Source: Chitinophaga dinghuensis (lineage in GTDB: Bacteria; Bacteroidota; Bacteroidia; Chitinophagales; Chitinophagaceae). From it: 64,000 nucleotides of DNA. This document shows, in pieces, positions 27,172 to 35,932 of the stretch; the stretch's first letter is position 1, and every line of letters begins with the position of its first letter. Both the position numbers and the translations under genes were made by a program. The stretch spans positions 1,054,001 to 1,118,000 of the forward strand of contig NZ_QLMA01000001.1 in assembly GCF_003259435.1 (NCBI RefSeq), in the 5' to 3' direction. A model generated the notes under the pieces. It saw only the letters and a list, made by a program, of their open reading frames with translations, had not been told where the DNA came from and did no database searches.

Positions 27172-27190
27172 CATTTTTAAGGTTAATGCT

Positions 27191-28426
27191 ATGAAGAAAT
27201 TATGGAGCTGCCTGGTGGCAGGAATATCCCTGGCCGCATGTAATACCGGCGCAAAAAAAGACCTGCAACCAGGAACCTGGCAGGCCAAGCTGCATCGTAA
27301 AGACGGTGCCGCCATTGTTTTTAATTTTGAAGTGAAAGACACCGCCGGTCATAAAGTACTTTTTGTACTGAATGCGACAGACCGACTGCTGGTAGACGAT
27401 GTGAAGGTAGAAGGAGATTCCGTCTTCATTAAAATGCCTTTCTTTGATTCTGATTTCAAAGCGCAACTACAGGCCAATGGGGAGATGACCGGTACCTGGA
27501 CCCGCCACCTGGCCGATAAGGATGTAAGCATACCATTCTCTGCTACTCCTAATACCACCGAACGCTTTCCTGTAAATAATCCTGCTAAAGGATCTGTAAA
27601 CGGCCGTTGGGCTACCTGGTTCAAAGGAAAAGACAACGATTCCTCTTATGCCATTGGAGAGTTCAAACAGCAAGGTAATACCGTTCATGGCACTTTCCTG
27701 ACCACCACCGGCGATTATCGCTTCCTGGATGGCGTACTGGATGGAGATAGCCTGAAACTCTCTACTTTCGACGGTTCTCATGCCTATCTGTTCACCGCCA
27801 AAGTAAGCGGCGATGCTATTGTAGGCGGTACTTTCTACGCCGGTATCGGCGATGGAAAAGAAAGCTGGTCTGCCATAAAAAACGACACTGCCAAACTCCA
27901 GGATGAAGCCACCATCGCTACACTGAAGCCTGGCGCAGGTCCGCTGACCTTCTCCTTCCCCGATATGGAAGGCAAAAAGGTAAGCTTACAGGATGAGCGC
28001 TTCCAAGGAAAGGCGGTTGTTATTACCCTGATGGGCTCCTGGTGCCCTAATTGCATGGATGAAACGAATTACCTGAGCGACTGGTACAAAAAGAACAAGG
28101 ACCGTGGCGTAGAAGTACTGGGCCTCGCCTATGAACGTACTACCGACTTCGATAAATCTAAGAAATCGCTCTCCGGCTTCCTGAAACGTTTTGATGTGCA
28201 GTATCCGGTACTGATTACCGGCGTTACTCCCGGCGATCCGGAAAAGGGCGCTAAAACCCTACCGCAGCTGACAGGCATCAAAGGATTCCCGACTACCATC
28301 TTCATCGACAAGAAAGGTAATGTAAAAGAAGTGCACACCGGCTTCAACGGACCTGGTACCGGCGAACATTATGAAGAATTCAAATATAATTTTAACAGAT
28401 TAATAGACCAGCTCTTAGCAGAGTAG
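27191..28426 (+). CDS. TlpA/thioredoxin-like lipoprotein
   Basis: 411 residues. A lipoprotein signal is clear, with lipobox LAAC (C17). Residues 20-230 form an antiparallel-beta extracytoplasmic domain of the kind placed before thioredoxin folds in Bacteroidota. Residues about 250-405 are a thioredoxin-like domain with redox motif WCPNC and the cis-Pro loop KGFPTTIFIDKKG. Likely role: a membrane-anchored thiol reductase or resistance-type protein in the cell envelope. It follows yggS after 20 bases. Confidence 0.9.
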   Translation: MKKLWSCLVAGISLAACNTGAKKDLQPGTWQAKLHRKDGAAIVFNFEVKDTAGHKVLFVLNATDRLLVDDVKVEGDSVFIKMPFFDSDFKAQLQANGEMTGTWTRHLADKDVSIPFSATPNTTERFPVNNPAKGSVNGRWATWFKGKDNDSSYAIGEFKQQGNTVHGTFLTTTGDYRFLDGVLDGDSLKLSTFDGSHAYLFTAKVSGDAIVGGTFYAGIGDGKESWSAIKNDTAKLQDEATIATLKPGAGPLTFSFPDMEGKKVSLQDERFQGKAVVITLMGSWCPNCMDETNYLSDWYKKNKDRGVEVLGLAYERTTDFDKSKKSLSGFLKRFDVQYPVLITGVTPGDPEKGAKTLPQLTGIKGFPTTIFIDKKGNVKEVHTGFNGPGTGEHYEEFKYNFNRLIDQLLAE

Positions 28427-28877
28427 GGGAGCGTCTTGCGGGGCAGAAAAGGACTTTTTAAATAAATTTATTATTTTCGTTTCTTTCAAAAAGTTTTGAA
28501 AAACAAAAAATCCTGATTATTTTACTGCTCCGTTTGACTTTATAAATTCCATTATCTACTCGCTTATCTTATCCACATAGCCGGAACGAATGTCAACGCT
28601 GATATTGTTCCGGCTGTATTATTTAATATAAAATTACTGGTTATAACCCATTACAACCGTGAATCAGCGAATGCTGATCCTCATTTTGGGAGTATAACGG
28701 CAACGTATATACGATATCTGGGTTTAACAAAATTTTTATGTTGATTGAATCACACTAATTCAGCCTATGTAGTCTATTGGGCCATTCTTGGCCTGATATT
28801 TGAAAATTTGACCCTACGCAGTGCAGTTAAACTAAGTGCTGTAATCATTTGTTAAACCATAATAAAAACCAGTGATT
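28427..28877. other. 451-base intergenic region without a recognised gene
   Basis: AT-rich. It has three small inverted repeats: AGCCGGAAC / GTTCCGGCT (28579-28587 with 28607-28615), which may end the lipoprotein transcript, ATCAGC/GCTGAT near 28662, and GGCCA/TGGCC near 28781. No convincing coding frame on either strand. The right half must hold the ytxH promoter, but no clear TAnnTTTG box is seen. Confidence 0.5.
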
Positions 28878-29180
28878 ATGTCTACTATTAAATTTTTAGC
28901 AGGCGCTTTGGCCGGTCTTACTGCCGGTCTTGTTATAGGTGTTCTCACAGCCCCGGACAGTGGAGAAGGTACCCGCAATAAAATCAAATACAGGGCTGGG
29001 AAATGGCGTCGGAAAATCAACAAAATGGTTGGAAAAGGAAATGGAGAACTGGATGAACTCCGCGACGTATTTGAAACACAGGTAACCGGACTGAAGGATG
29101 ATGTTCGTGAAAAAGTTTTAAAACTCATCAATGAAAGTCAGAATACCTACCACAACTTTAAGAAAGAAGCATTGTCATAA
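28878..29180 (+). CDS. YtxH domain-containing protein
   Basis: 100 residues from ATG at 28878 (MSTIKFLAG); an ATG six bases earlier is possible. The N-terminal glycine-rich helix (FLAGALAGLTAGLVIGVLTAP) followed by SGEGTRNKI is the YtxH signature. The rest is a charged coiled-coil-like helix. YtxH proteins are small membrane-attached, often stress-induced proteins of unclear role. Single gene with its own terminator. Confidence 0.88.
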   Translation: MSTIKFLAGALAGLTAGLVIGVLTAPDSGEGTRNKIKYRAGKWRRKINKMVGKGNGELDELRDVFETQVTGLKDDVREKVLKLINESQNTYHNFKKEALS

Positions 29181-29213
29181 CGCATTACGAACAGTGATGA
29201 ACAAGCAAAAAAG

Positions 29214-29246
29214 AAACAGGCTGCAACTATACGCTGCAGCCTGTTT
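29214..29246 (+). terminator. Terminator after ytxH-like gene
   Basis: Perfect 12-bp stem AAACAGGCTGCA / TGCAGCCTGTTT, 9-base loop, then TATTTT. It lies between convergent genes and can serve both. Confidence 0.9.
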
Positions 29247-29266
29247 TATTTTAAACAAGGAAGACT

Positions 29267-29992
29267 TCACTGTGCCGTTTCTCCGGTTTCCATAAAATGC
29301 TTGAACCGCCGGATGTCATTTACCACCATTCGCTCAAATGCAGGATTCAGTAACCACGCTAACCCGCTGCCTATCTGCCCCGCAGGGGCTCTGTAGGTCA
29401 ACATAACATCCACAGCTGTACCTCCACCCGGAATATCCGTAAACGTAACCCTGCCTGCAGTCGCAATACTGGAACCCGCTAAAGATCGCCATCCCAAGAA
29501 CTGACCAGGAATCTCTTTCACGATTTCAGCATCCCATTCCAGCGTACCAATGCCCCCAGGGCCCTTCACCACCCAGTGGGAATGTAATGGATCTCTTTCT
29601 TCTACCGACTGCAAATGCTTCATAAAGACGGCCAGATTACTGAGTTGCCGCCAGAAATAAAATACTTCTTCACGTGGATTATCAATCAGAATAGCAGTTC
29701 TGATATTCACTGCCCGCGTATGCCTGTCGGGCTGCCGTTTTCCCATAACGCCATTAAATAAACTATTGCCGGAAATGCCACGGTACAGGAGATAACCCGC
29801 TCCCAACAGTTTCAGCAGGCTATTAACCGGTTTCTTGTCAACGCTGCTGATGGCTGCACCTAATAACCAAGCACCTGTGAAGATGGATACAATGCGGCCT
29901 TCAGGACTCACATTGATGATGCTGGAACTATTATATAGCAGCCCTGCGGCAGGATGAACCTGCCCATTGATCTGTTTGTTTGCTATCATCAT
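29267..29992 (-). CDS. SRPBCC (polyketide cyclase/dehydrase-like) protein with membrane anchor
   Basis: 241 residues. The N-terminal 85 residues carry a two-helix DUF2892-like membrane segment (GRIVSIFTGAWLLGAAIS, LLKLLGAGYLLYRGISG). Residues 95-235 form an SRPBCC/START-like fold, beginning RTAILIDNPREEVFYFWRQLSNL and continuing VVKGPGGIGTLEWDAEIV and GRVTFTDIPGGGTAVDVMLTY. This fusion is common in bacteria; ligand unknown. The fold face is probably cytoplasmic. Single gene with its own terminator, shared with ytxH. Confidence 0.85.
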   Translation of the reverse strand: MMIANKQINGQVHPAAGLLYNSSSIINVSPEGRIVSIFTGAWLLGAAISSVDKKPVNSLLKLLGAGYLLYRGISGNSLFNGVMGKRQPDRHTRAVNIRTAILIDNPREEVFYFWRQLSNLAVFMKHLQSVEERDPLHSHWVVKGPGGIGTLEWDAEIVKEIPGQFLGWRSLAGSSIATAGRVTFTDIPGGGTAVDVMLTYRAPAGQIGSGLAWLLNPAFERMVVNDIRRFKHFMETGETAQ

Positions 29993-30171
29993 ACAATTGC
30001 TGGTTTATCTTCCCTCCACCAAAATCTTGCAATAATTTAACATTTTGATAAGTATTGGTTTAGATATGTGATTTATTTCTTTTTATGTGGAACTAATGTC
30101 ACGCTGCGAAAAATATTACACAATCCGGCAGCAATTATTTTTATATCTTCCGCAGCATAAACTATGAACAA

Positions 30172-31017
30172 ATGAAAAGCATATTAACCACGTTATTATT
30201 ATTCAGTACCCTTGTAACCCAGGCACAGAAAGAAATTGCGCCAAGTAAATGGGTGAAGATGTTCAACGGAAAGGATTTGAAAGACTGGGATATCAAAATC
30301 ACAGGTTATGATCTCAACGATAATTTTGGAAATACCTTCCGCGTGAAAGACGGACTCCTCACCGTGAATTACGACCAGTATCAGCAGTTTGATGAAAAGT
30401 ATGGTCACATTTTTTATAAGAAGAATTTCTCTGCATACCTGATTGTAGTGGAATATCGTTTCACGGGCGAGCAGGTGAAAGGGGGCCCAGGCTGGGCTTA
30501 TCGTAACAGCGGCGTTATGTTGCACGGACAACCGGCTGCTACCATGGGAAAGAACCAGGATTTTCCTATTTCGCTGGAAGAGCAATTATTAGGCGGTAAT
30601 GGGAAAGACGCGCGTACTAACGCTAACCTATGTACGCCAGGCACCAATGTAGTAATGAATACAAAACTCATCAAGGATCATTGTATTTCTTCTACCTCCA
30701 AAACTTATCATGGTGATCAGTGGGTACACGTAGAAGCATTGGTACTGCGCGATTCCGTCATCAAACATATTGCCGGCCAGGATACTGTATTAGTATATAA
30801 TCAGCCGCAAATTGGTGGTGGCAACGTTTCTAACTTTGATCCTGCTGTAAAAACAGATGGTAAGCTGCTGACAGAAGGTTCTATTTCGCTGCAGTCTGAA
30901 AGTCACCCTGTAGCATTCAGAAAAGTGGAACTCTTTGACTTGTCGCCCTACGTAAATGATCCTAAGAAATTAGCCTATATCATAGAGCTGCTGCAAAAAA
31001 GAAAATTCAATAAGTAA
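30172..31017 (+). CDS. Secreted DUF1080 (3-keto-disaccharide hydrolase-like) protein
   Basis: 281 residues with signal peptide (MKSILTTLLLFSTLVTQA). The concanavalin-like DUF1080 fold is shown by WVKMFNGKDLKDWDIKI at the start, then FRVKDGLLTV, GHIFYKKNFSAYLIVVEYRF, NSGVMLHGQP, and the end SISLQSESHPVAFRKVEL. The family includes 3-keto-glycoside hydrolases that degrade oxidised disaccharides in the periplasm. Whether this member is active is not known. Single gene. Confidence 0.92.
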   Translation: MKSILTTLLLFSTLVTQAQKEIAPSKWVKMFNGKDLKDWDIKITGYDLNDNFGNTFRVKDGLLTVNYDQYQQFDEKYGHIFYKKNFSAYLIVVEYRFTGEQVKGGPGWAYRNSGVMLHGQPAATMGKNQDFPISLEEQLLGGNGKDARTNANLCTPGTNVVMNTKLIKDHCISSTSKTYHGDQWVHVEALVLRDSVIKHIAGQDTVLVYNQPQIGGGNVSNFDPAVKTDGKLLTEGSISLQSESHPVAFRKVELFDLSPYVNDPKKLAYIIELLQKRKFNK

Positions 31018-31025
31018 AAGATATG

Positions 31026-31055
31026 GTTCCCGCTGCAAGGCGGGAACACTTTTTA
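31026..31055 (+). terminator. Terminator after DUF1080 gene
   Basis: GTTCCCGC / GCGGGAAC stem with a TGCAAG loop followed by ACTTTTTAT. Confidence 0.85.
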
Positions 31056-31279
31056 TAAGTGCATCTGCGCCCCAAAATAGCAAGTTAGCTCCACTAATAT
31101 TCTCTTCTGTACCAGATAAGAAATATTCGCTGCCATTTATCATCTGCACCCCCATCCTCCTTCTTAAAGCCAGTATATTTATATTCTGTAACTATATGCA
31201 GTGATTAGACATACCCCGTAAGTACTGAGCATTTTTTCTTTAGATCCGCATTAAGTAAAACCAAAATAAAAGTATCCCC

Positions 31280-31894
31280 ATGTTTAAGATCATTCACCTA
31301 ATCTGTATGTTAGGCGCATTACTCATTTTAGCAGCATGCAGCAAAACCGGGCCTGTTGGCCCACAAGGGGCTCAGGGACCTGCAGGCCCGACTGGCGCCC
31401 AGGGAAATGCCAATGTAAGCAGTGGTAATTTTACATTGACCAATGCACAATATGTACTCGATTACTGGTCCTATCAACCCTCTCCTGGTGCAGGTACAGC
31501 CATCACCGCTAAAATGGCTACAGTAACGCTGGCAGACATCACAACAGATATCTTTAATAAAGGAACCGTGTTGTTATACATAAAACAACCATCCTCATTT
31601 GGTGCAAATCCAGCTGTATGGGCGCCTGTACCATGGCAGATCTCCAGCTTCGTGACGGGTTATCTCATTAATGTAAGCTACACTTATGATATAGGAAAAC
31701 TAAGAGTATACTATATGTTCTTACCAACAGACCATGCACCTACAAGTCCGATTCCTAACATCTCTACAGTGACTGTACCCAGTTTCGATTTCAAATATGT
31801 TATCATCGGAGGCAATCCAAATGCCCGTGCAGCAGCGCCTATAGACTATAACAATTACGAAGCCGTTAAAAATTATTATCACCTTCCGGATTGA
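31280..31894 (+). CDS. Lipoprotein with a short collagen-like segment
   Basis: 204 residues. Lipobox LAAC (C20), then six or so Gly-X-Y triplets (GPVGPQGAQGPAGPTGAQG), then a beta-rich globular domain with no known signature. Such short collagen-like stalks directly after the lipid anchor are common in Bacteroidota and probably hold the domain off the outer membrane. Monocistronic, ending at a very strong terminator. Function of the head domain unknown. Confidence 0.85.
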   Translation: MFKIIHLICMLGALLILAACSKTGPVGPQGAQGPAGPTGAQGNANVSSGNFTLTNAQYVLDYWSYQPSPGAGTAITAKMATVTLADITTDIFNKGTVLLYIKQPSSFGANPAVWAPVPWQISSFVTGYLINVSYTYDIGKLRVYYMFLPTDHAPTSPIPNISTVTVPSFDFKYVIIGGNPNARAAAPIDYNNYEAVKNYYHLPD

Positions 31895-31956
31895 TAAGAC
31901 TATAACTATATTCAATACGGAACAAACAACTATCAATTTCTTCCGGAAACGACTAA

Positions 31957-32009
31957 AAAAGAGGGGAGTTCAGTTGAAACCGCATGTTTCAACTGAACTC
32001 CCCTCTTTT
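31957..32009. terminator. 24-bp perfect bidirectional terminator
   Basis: AAAAGAGGGGAGTTCAGTTG begins a 24-base arm that pairs perfectly with 31986-32009 around a CGCAT loop, with A- and T-runs at the ends. It lies between two convergent genes. Confidence 0.95.
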
Positions 32010-32022
32010 AAAAAATTAATAA

Positions 32023-33768
32023 TTATTTCAGCATCAACTGACTAATATACTTCACCGGCGCACTACCATAACTCAAGAACTTCTCATTAAAAGCCTTCAG
32101 CTGATAGTCTTTCCCCATCTTCTTCTTATAAGCTTCCCGCAGGTCAATAATTTCCTTATACCCCGTGAAATAAGAAGTTAACTGTACACTCGTAACACTC
32201 ACTCTGCGCCATTTACCTTCCGCCTCAGCCTGTTGCTGGAAAGCCTCTTTCGTCAGCAAGTGCAGCGCGTCTTCCTTACTCATGTTATTCACATGAACAC
32301 TATAATCCAGAATAGTATTACAAACCGTACGAAGGTTCCATTTATACCACATCAACCACATTTCAGGTTCATTGTTGCCGTAGCCATTTTCCAGCATCAT
32401 CTGCTCAGTGTAAACCGCCCATCCTTCAATCATAGCGCCATTGCCCATGAGAGATTTAATCAGACTAGGCGATTGATTTGAATACACTAACTGTGTATAG
32501 TGGCCAGGAATAGCTTCATGAATATCCAGGATCTGCATGATATAGTGATTGTATTCGCGCAGATAGCTTTCTGCTTTATCAGCAGGCCATCCTTGTAAGC
32601 TACCTACATTGTAGTAAGTATTGCCACCTTTATCATATGGGCCAGGAGCGCTGATGGAAGCACCAGCGACGCCTGCCATGTAAGCAGGTTCTTTACGTAC
32701 AACCAATGGTTTAGTTGGGTCCAGGTATAACAGATCTTTTTCTTTGATGAATTTCACCAGTTCAGGAATCTGTTTTTCAATGGCCGCCTGGAATTCTTCC
32801 GGCTTCACATGACGCACGCTCAGCGTATCTATCATACGACCAATCAATTCCAGAGAATCTGTTGGCAGGGGAGTGGTACCAAAATATTTGGGCCATAATT
32901 CCCGGCTGATGCGGGTCATTTCTTTATGAACAAATTGTTTGCGGGCAACAGCAGAATCAAATATTTGCTGGGCTGAGAAAGCAGATTGTATCTGGTAGTT
33001 GAATTTCTGCTCATACAATGCTTTGCCAAGTCTGAAACTGCGTGGATTCGCAGGTTTCAGTGCGCCGAGCCAGGTAGCGTAATCGTGCATTGCTGCAGCT
33101 GCTGTTTTGGCGCGAGCAATCATTTCTTTTTTCTCTTCAGCGGGAATATTGGTTTTGTTGAGCGAGTCTACAAAATCCTTTTCCAATACAGGTGCGCCGC
33201 CATTGTTCTGATCAATAGCCAGTTGCTGTAACTCAGGAACTGGGTTGCTGATCTGTGCTTTGGCTGCTGCGTAGTAGGCCGGCACATTACGTAATCTTGC
33301 ATAGAAGCTACGCAGCCTTGTTTCCAATGGCGCGTAGTTTTCATTTAATATGGTAGCGAAAGTATTGCTGACATTGAAACTGGAAGGGTCCCACTGATTG
33401 GATTTCAATTCATTGATACCCCAAACATTCGATTTAAGGTAGTTTTCAATTAATTGATAATCGATTTTATTAGCGTCTGTCAGTTTATCCAGACTATAAG
33501 CTTTCAACGAGTCCAGATGACGGGCACTGAAGGCGAGACTGGCGGCATTGGCAGCGCTGTCTGGCACAATGAGTACGCTGTCATATTTGTGGAAGCCTAC
33601 TTCTGTAGCCCAGCCTGGGTTTTCTTTCCAGAGGTCATCAATGAAATGTTGGGAATAATTACCGAAGGCAATGTTGAGGGTACTGTCTGTACCGCTGCTG
33701 CTGCCGCCACCTTGATGGCAGGCCGAAAATGCTGCCACAGTGGCGGCACATAGTATTAGTTTTTTCAT
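32023..33768 (-). CDS. DUF885 domain lipoprotein (putative metallopeptidase)
   Basis: 581 residues. The signal ends in lipobox FSAC (C17) followed by a Gly/Ser linker. The DUF885 domain fills the rest. The metal-binding signature is DIHEAIPGHYTQLVY, a HExxxGH site, followed by the EGWAVYTEQMMLENGY helix that supplies the third ligand. DUF885 proteins are thought to be gluzincin-like peptidases, and in Bacteroidota they often sit on the outer membrane. It diverges from the RNA-repair operon across about 220 bases. Confidence 0.92.
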   Translation of the reverse strand: MKKLILCAATVAAFSACHQGGGSSSGTDSTLNIAFGNYSQHFIDDLWKENPGWATEVGFHKYDSVLIVPDSAANAASLAFSARHLDSLKAYSLDKLTDANKIDYQLIENYLKSNVWGINELKSNQWDPSSFNVSNTFATILNENYAPLETRLRSFYARLRNVPAYYAAAKAQISNPVPELQQLAIDQNNGGAPVLEKDFVDSLNKTNIPAEEKKEMIARAKTAAAAMHDYATWLGALKPANPRSFRLGKALYEQKFNYQIQSAFSAQQIFDSAVARKQFVHKEMTRISRELWPKYFGTTPLPTDSLELIGRMIDTLSVRHVKPEEFQAAIEKQIPELVKFIKEKDLLYLDPTKPLVVRKEPAYMAGVAGASISAPGPYDKGGNTYYNVGSLQGWPADKAESYLREYNHYIMQILDIHEAIPGHYTQLVYSNQSPSLIKSLMGNGAMIEGWAVYTEQMMLENGYGNNEPEMWLMWYKWNLRTVCNTILDYSVHVNNMSKEDALHLLTKEAFQQQAEAEGKWRRVSVTSVQLTSYFTGYKEIIDLREAYKKKMGKDYQLKAFNEKFLSYGSAPVKYISQLMLK

Positions 33769-33854
33769 GTGGGTTTAGTTGGTTGTAAGAAAACGTAAGA
33801 TACTATTTTGATAGGGGAATAGCGGTCAGATTTACAAGGATGGTATTTTTTTCT

Positions 33855-33862
33855 TAGCTTTG
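33855..33862 (+). promoter_or_regulatory. -7 box of the RNA-repair operon
   Basis: TAGCTTTG followed by C, an exact TAnnTTTG match, 127 bases before the ligase start. Predicted transcription start near 33869, giving a leader of about 120 bases. Confidence 0.65.
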
Positions 33863-33902
33863 CATCGCAATTAACATAAAAACTGCAAAACTTTGAGCCA
33901 TG

Positions 33903-33966
33903 TAATATCACAGGCATATTAATCAAGCCCTTAGCCGTTCCAGCTCCGGATCGGCCTGTGATTTTA
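33903..33966 (+). ncRNA. Compact folded leader RNA upstream of the RNA ligase
   Basis: The outer helix pairs 33903-33913 with 33956-33966, ATCACAG with CTGTGAT at its core plus three more pairs after one mismatch. It stacks on an inner hairpin GCCGTTCC / GGATCGGC with loop AGCTCC (one T-T mismatch). A 20-base left-hand segment (GCATATTAATCAAGCCCTTA) is left single-stranded. There is no T-run at the 3' side. It lies between a good -7 box and the ligase ATG, so it would be in the mRNA 5' end or be a separate small RNA. No known riboswitch is recognised. Confidence 0.45.
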
Positions 33967-33988
33967 TTGTTGACTAAAACCCCGCAAC

Positions 33989-34699
33989 ATGGCAATTTCA
34001 AGAAAGTATGGCCGTACCTGGCATTACCCGTTTTCACCGGGAACTACCAGCGATGACCGTATTCAATATAACTACTGGGATCAGTTAAAAATGATTCCTC
34101 AACTGGTGCATACCGAAAAACTGGATGGCGAAAATAACTGCCTCTCCAGGTATGGGGTGTTCGCGCGCTCGCATGCAGCGCCTACTACGTCCCCTTGGAC
34201 AGCCTCTATTCGCCGTTTCTGGGAATCTGTGAAGAATGATCTGGGAGATATGGAAATCTTCCTGGAGAACCTCTATGCGGTGCATTCTATCGAATACCGC
34301 AACCTGGATCAGCATTTTTATGTTTTCGGAATAAGGGAGCAAGACAGATGGCTGAGCTGGGAAGAAACCCGGTTTTATGCTGCCATGCTGGATTTGCCGG
34401 TAGTACCGGAACTAAAGATACTCACGCCGCCGGCTACACGAGAGCAATTCGAGAAAGATACCCTGGAACTGGTGACAGGCCCTGGCACTTTCGATCCGCA
34501 TGATGCAGCCGACGGTTCTCCTGTTACAATGGAAGGTATCGTTACCAGAAACACCGCCGCATATCCGGTGAGTGAATTCGCAAATAATGTATTTAAATAT
34601 GTCCGCAAAGGGCATGTAAAAACAGATGAACACTGGACCAGGCAATGGCGACGTGCGAAACTGAATCACGAAAATGGAAATTATGTGGACTATAGATAA
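33989..34699 (+). CDS. ATP-dependent RNA ligase family protein
   Basis: 236 residues. The covalent nucleotidyltransferase motifs are in order: motif I EKLDGEN with nucleophile K44, motif Ia-like FARSH (R60), an IIIa-like FYVFGI (110-115), motif IV MEGIVTRN (E182), and motif V VFKYVRKGH (K203). This fits an RNA-ligase adenylation domain, close to Rnl-type enzymes, with little C-terminal extension. It seals 5'-phosphate and 3'-OH ends made by its partner. It overlaps the HD-kinase gene downstream by 26 bases, so the two proteins are translationally coupled. Confidence 0.88.
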   Translation: MAISRKYGRTWHYPFSPGTTSDDRIQYNYWDQLKMIPQLVHTEKLDGENNCLSRYGVFARSHAAPTTSPWTASIRRFWESVKNDLGDMEIFLENLYAVHSIEYRNLDQHFYVFGIREQDRWLSWEETRFYAAMLDLPVVPELKILTPPATREQFEKDTLELVTGPGTFDPHDAADGSPVTMEGIVTRNTAAYPVSEFANNVFKYVRKGHVKTDEHWTRQWRRAKLNHENGNYVDYR

Positions 34700-35792
34700 A
34701 GATAAATCATGGCAACATCTGCACGACACCTGGTATTGGGTGAGCAGAATGGAAGGCGTTCCACAGGACCCGCATCATCATGCAGAAGGGAATGTAGCCA
34801 TTCATACCCGCATGGTGCTGGCGGCCCTCGAGCAATTGTCTTCCTATCAGCAGCAGGAACCGCAGCAGCAGGAATTGCTGTGGGCGGCCGCGTTGTTGCA
34901 TGATGTGGAGAAATACAGCACTACAGAAATATTGCCGGATGGTCATATCACCTCACCCGGCCATGCCCGCAGAGGGGAAATGACCACCCGTAATATCCTG
35001 TATGAAGAAATACCTACCCCTTTTTTCATCAGGGAACAGATCGTGAAACTAGTACGCTATCATGGGCTGCCATTATGGGTATTCGATAAGCCTGATCCCG
35101 TAAAAGCCTTGATCAGCGCAAGTTTTGATGTGGACACGCAACTTCTCTCCATCCTGGCACGCGCAGACGCGCTGGGACGTACTTGTACGGATACGGCAGA
35201 TCTGCTTTACCGCATTGATTGCTTCGAAGCATTGGCAAAAGAACAGCGTTGCTGGGGTGTACCAAGGAAGTTTGCTACTGCGCAGGCGAAGATGAATTAT
35301 ATTATGAAGACGAATGTTGACCCAGACTATGTTCCTTATCCGGAGCATGGAAGTAAAGTCGTAATCATGAGCGGACTCCCAGGATCTGGCAAGGATACTT
35401 ATGTGAAGCGGTATTGTAAGGATCTCCCGATGGTATCGCCGGATGAAATCCGCCGTAAACATGGCATTGCCCCTACAGATAAAAGTGGGAACGGAAAGGT
35501 CATCCAGGAGGCCAAAGAGCAGGCGAAGATTTTCCTGCGTCAGGGAAATGATTTTGTATGGAATGCTACCAATGTCACCCGCCAAATGCGGGAACAGTTG
35601 GTCAGTTTATGTATGACTTATCAGGCGGAGGTCAAAATCGTATACGTAGAAGTGCCAGCAGCGGTGTTGTTTGCCCAGAATAAACAAAGGGAATATGCGG
35701 TCCCGGAAAAGGCCCTGCATCAGCTGATACGCAAACTGGAAGTCCCTTCCTTAACGGAAGCGCATCAAGTGGAGTATATCGTGTCTCGCTAA
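34674..35792 (+). CDS. HD-Pnk: HD phosphoesterase fused to 5'-OH polynucleotide kinase
   Basis: 372 residues. Residues about 35-170 are an HD domain with H44, LLHDVEKY (H76/D77), H97 and H130, which would remove 2',3'-cyclic or 3' phosphates. Residues 228-372 are a P-loop kinase of the T4 Pnkp/AAA_33 type: GLPGSGKDTY (233-242), VSPDEIRRKHG, and WNATNVTRQMREQL. Bacterial HD-Pnk end-healing enzymes of this plan have been characterised biochemically in Bacteroidota (Runella). The P-loop has Asp after Lys instead of Ser/Thr. Start ATG at 34674; another ATG is 9 bases on. It overlaps the ligase, forming a heal-and-seal operon. Confidence 0.9.
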   Translation: MEIMWTIDKDKSWQHLHDTWYWVSRMEGVPQDPHHHAEGNVAIHTRMVLAALEQLSSYQQQEPQQQELLWAAALLHDVEKYSTTEILPDGHITSPGHARRGEMTTRNILYEEIPTPFFIREQIVKLVRYHGLPLWVFDKPDPVKALISASFDVDTQLLSILARADALGRTCTDTADLLYRIDCFEALAKEQRCWGVPRKFATAQAKMNYIMKTNVDPDYVPYPEHGSKVVIMSGLPGSGKDTYVKRYCKDLPMVSPDEIRRKHGIAPTDKSGNGKVIQEAKEQAKIFLRQGNDFVWNATNVTRQMREQLVSLCMTYQAEVKIVYVEVPAAVLFAQNKQREYAVPEKALHQLIRKLEVPSLTEAHQVEYIVSR

Positions 35793-35811
35793 TGATAGCG
35801 CCTGCGGCGCT

Positions 35812-35860
35812 TTTTTCACGCAAAGCAGCAAAGGGGCAAAGCAGCAAAGAATTATGTTTT
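35812..35860 (-). repeat. Inverted copy of the 55-bp repeat unit
   Basis: TTCACGCAAAGCAGCAAAGG and the following GGCAAAGCAGCAAAGAA are the reverse complement of the core of the tandem array at 35933-36178. Together they flank a terminator hairpin. Confidence 0.8.
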
Positions 35861-35886
35861 GTTGTTTTAATACATTAAAATATATG

Positions 35887-35923
35887 TATAAAGAAGGCTA
35901 TCCAATGGATAGCCTTCTTTATA
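35887..35923. terminator. 17-bp perfect hairpin, terminator of the RNA-repair operon
   Basis: TATAAAGAAGGCTATCC pairs perfectly with GGATAGCCTTCTTTATA around an AAT loop, followed by AAAAAAT. It sits inside the repeat region. Confidence 0.8.
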
Positions 35924-35932
35924 AAAAATATC

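Noticed and set aside
28427..28877. Small RNA gene or decayed gene
   Set aside because: Only short weak inverted repeats and no promoter-terminator pair are visible.
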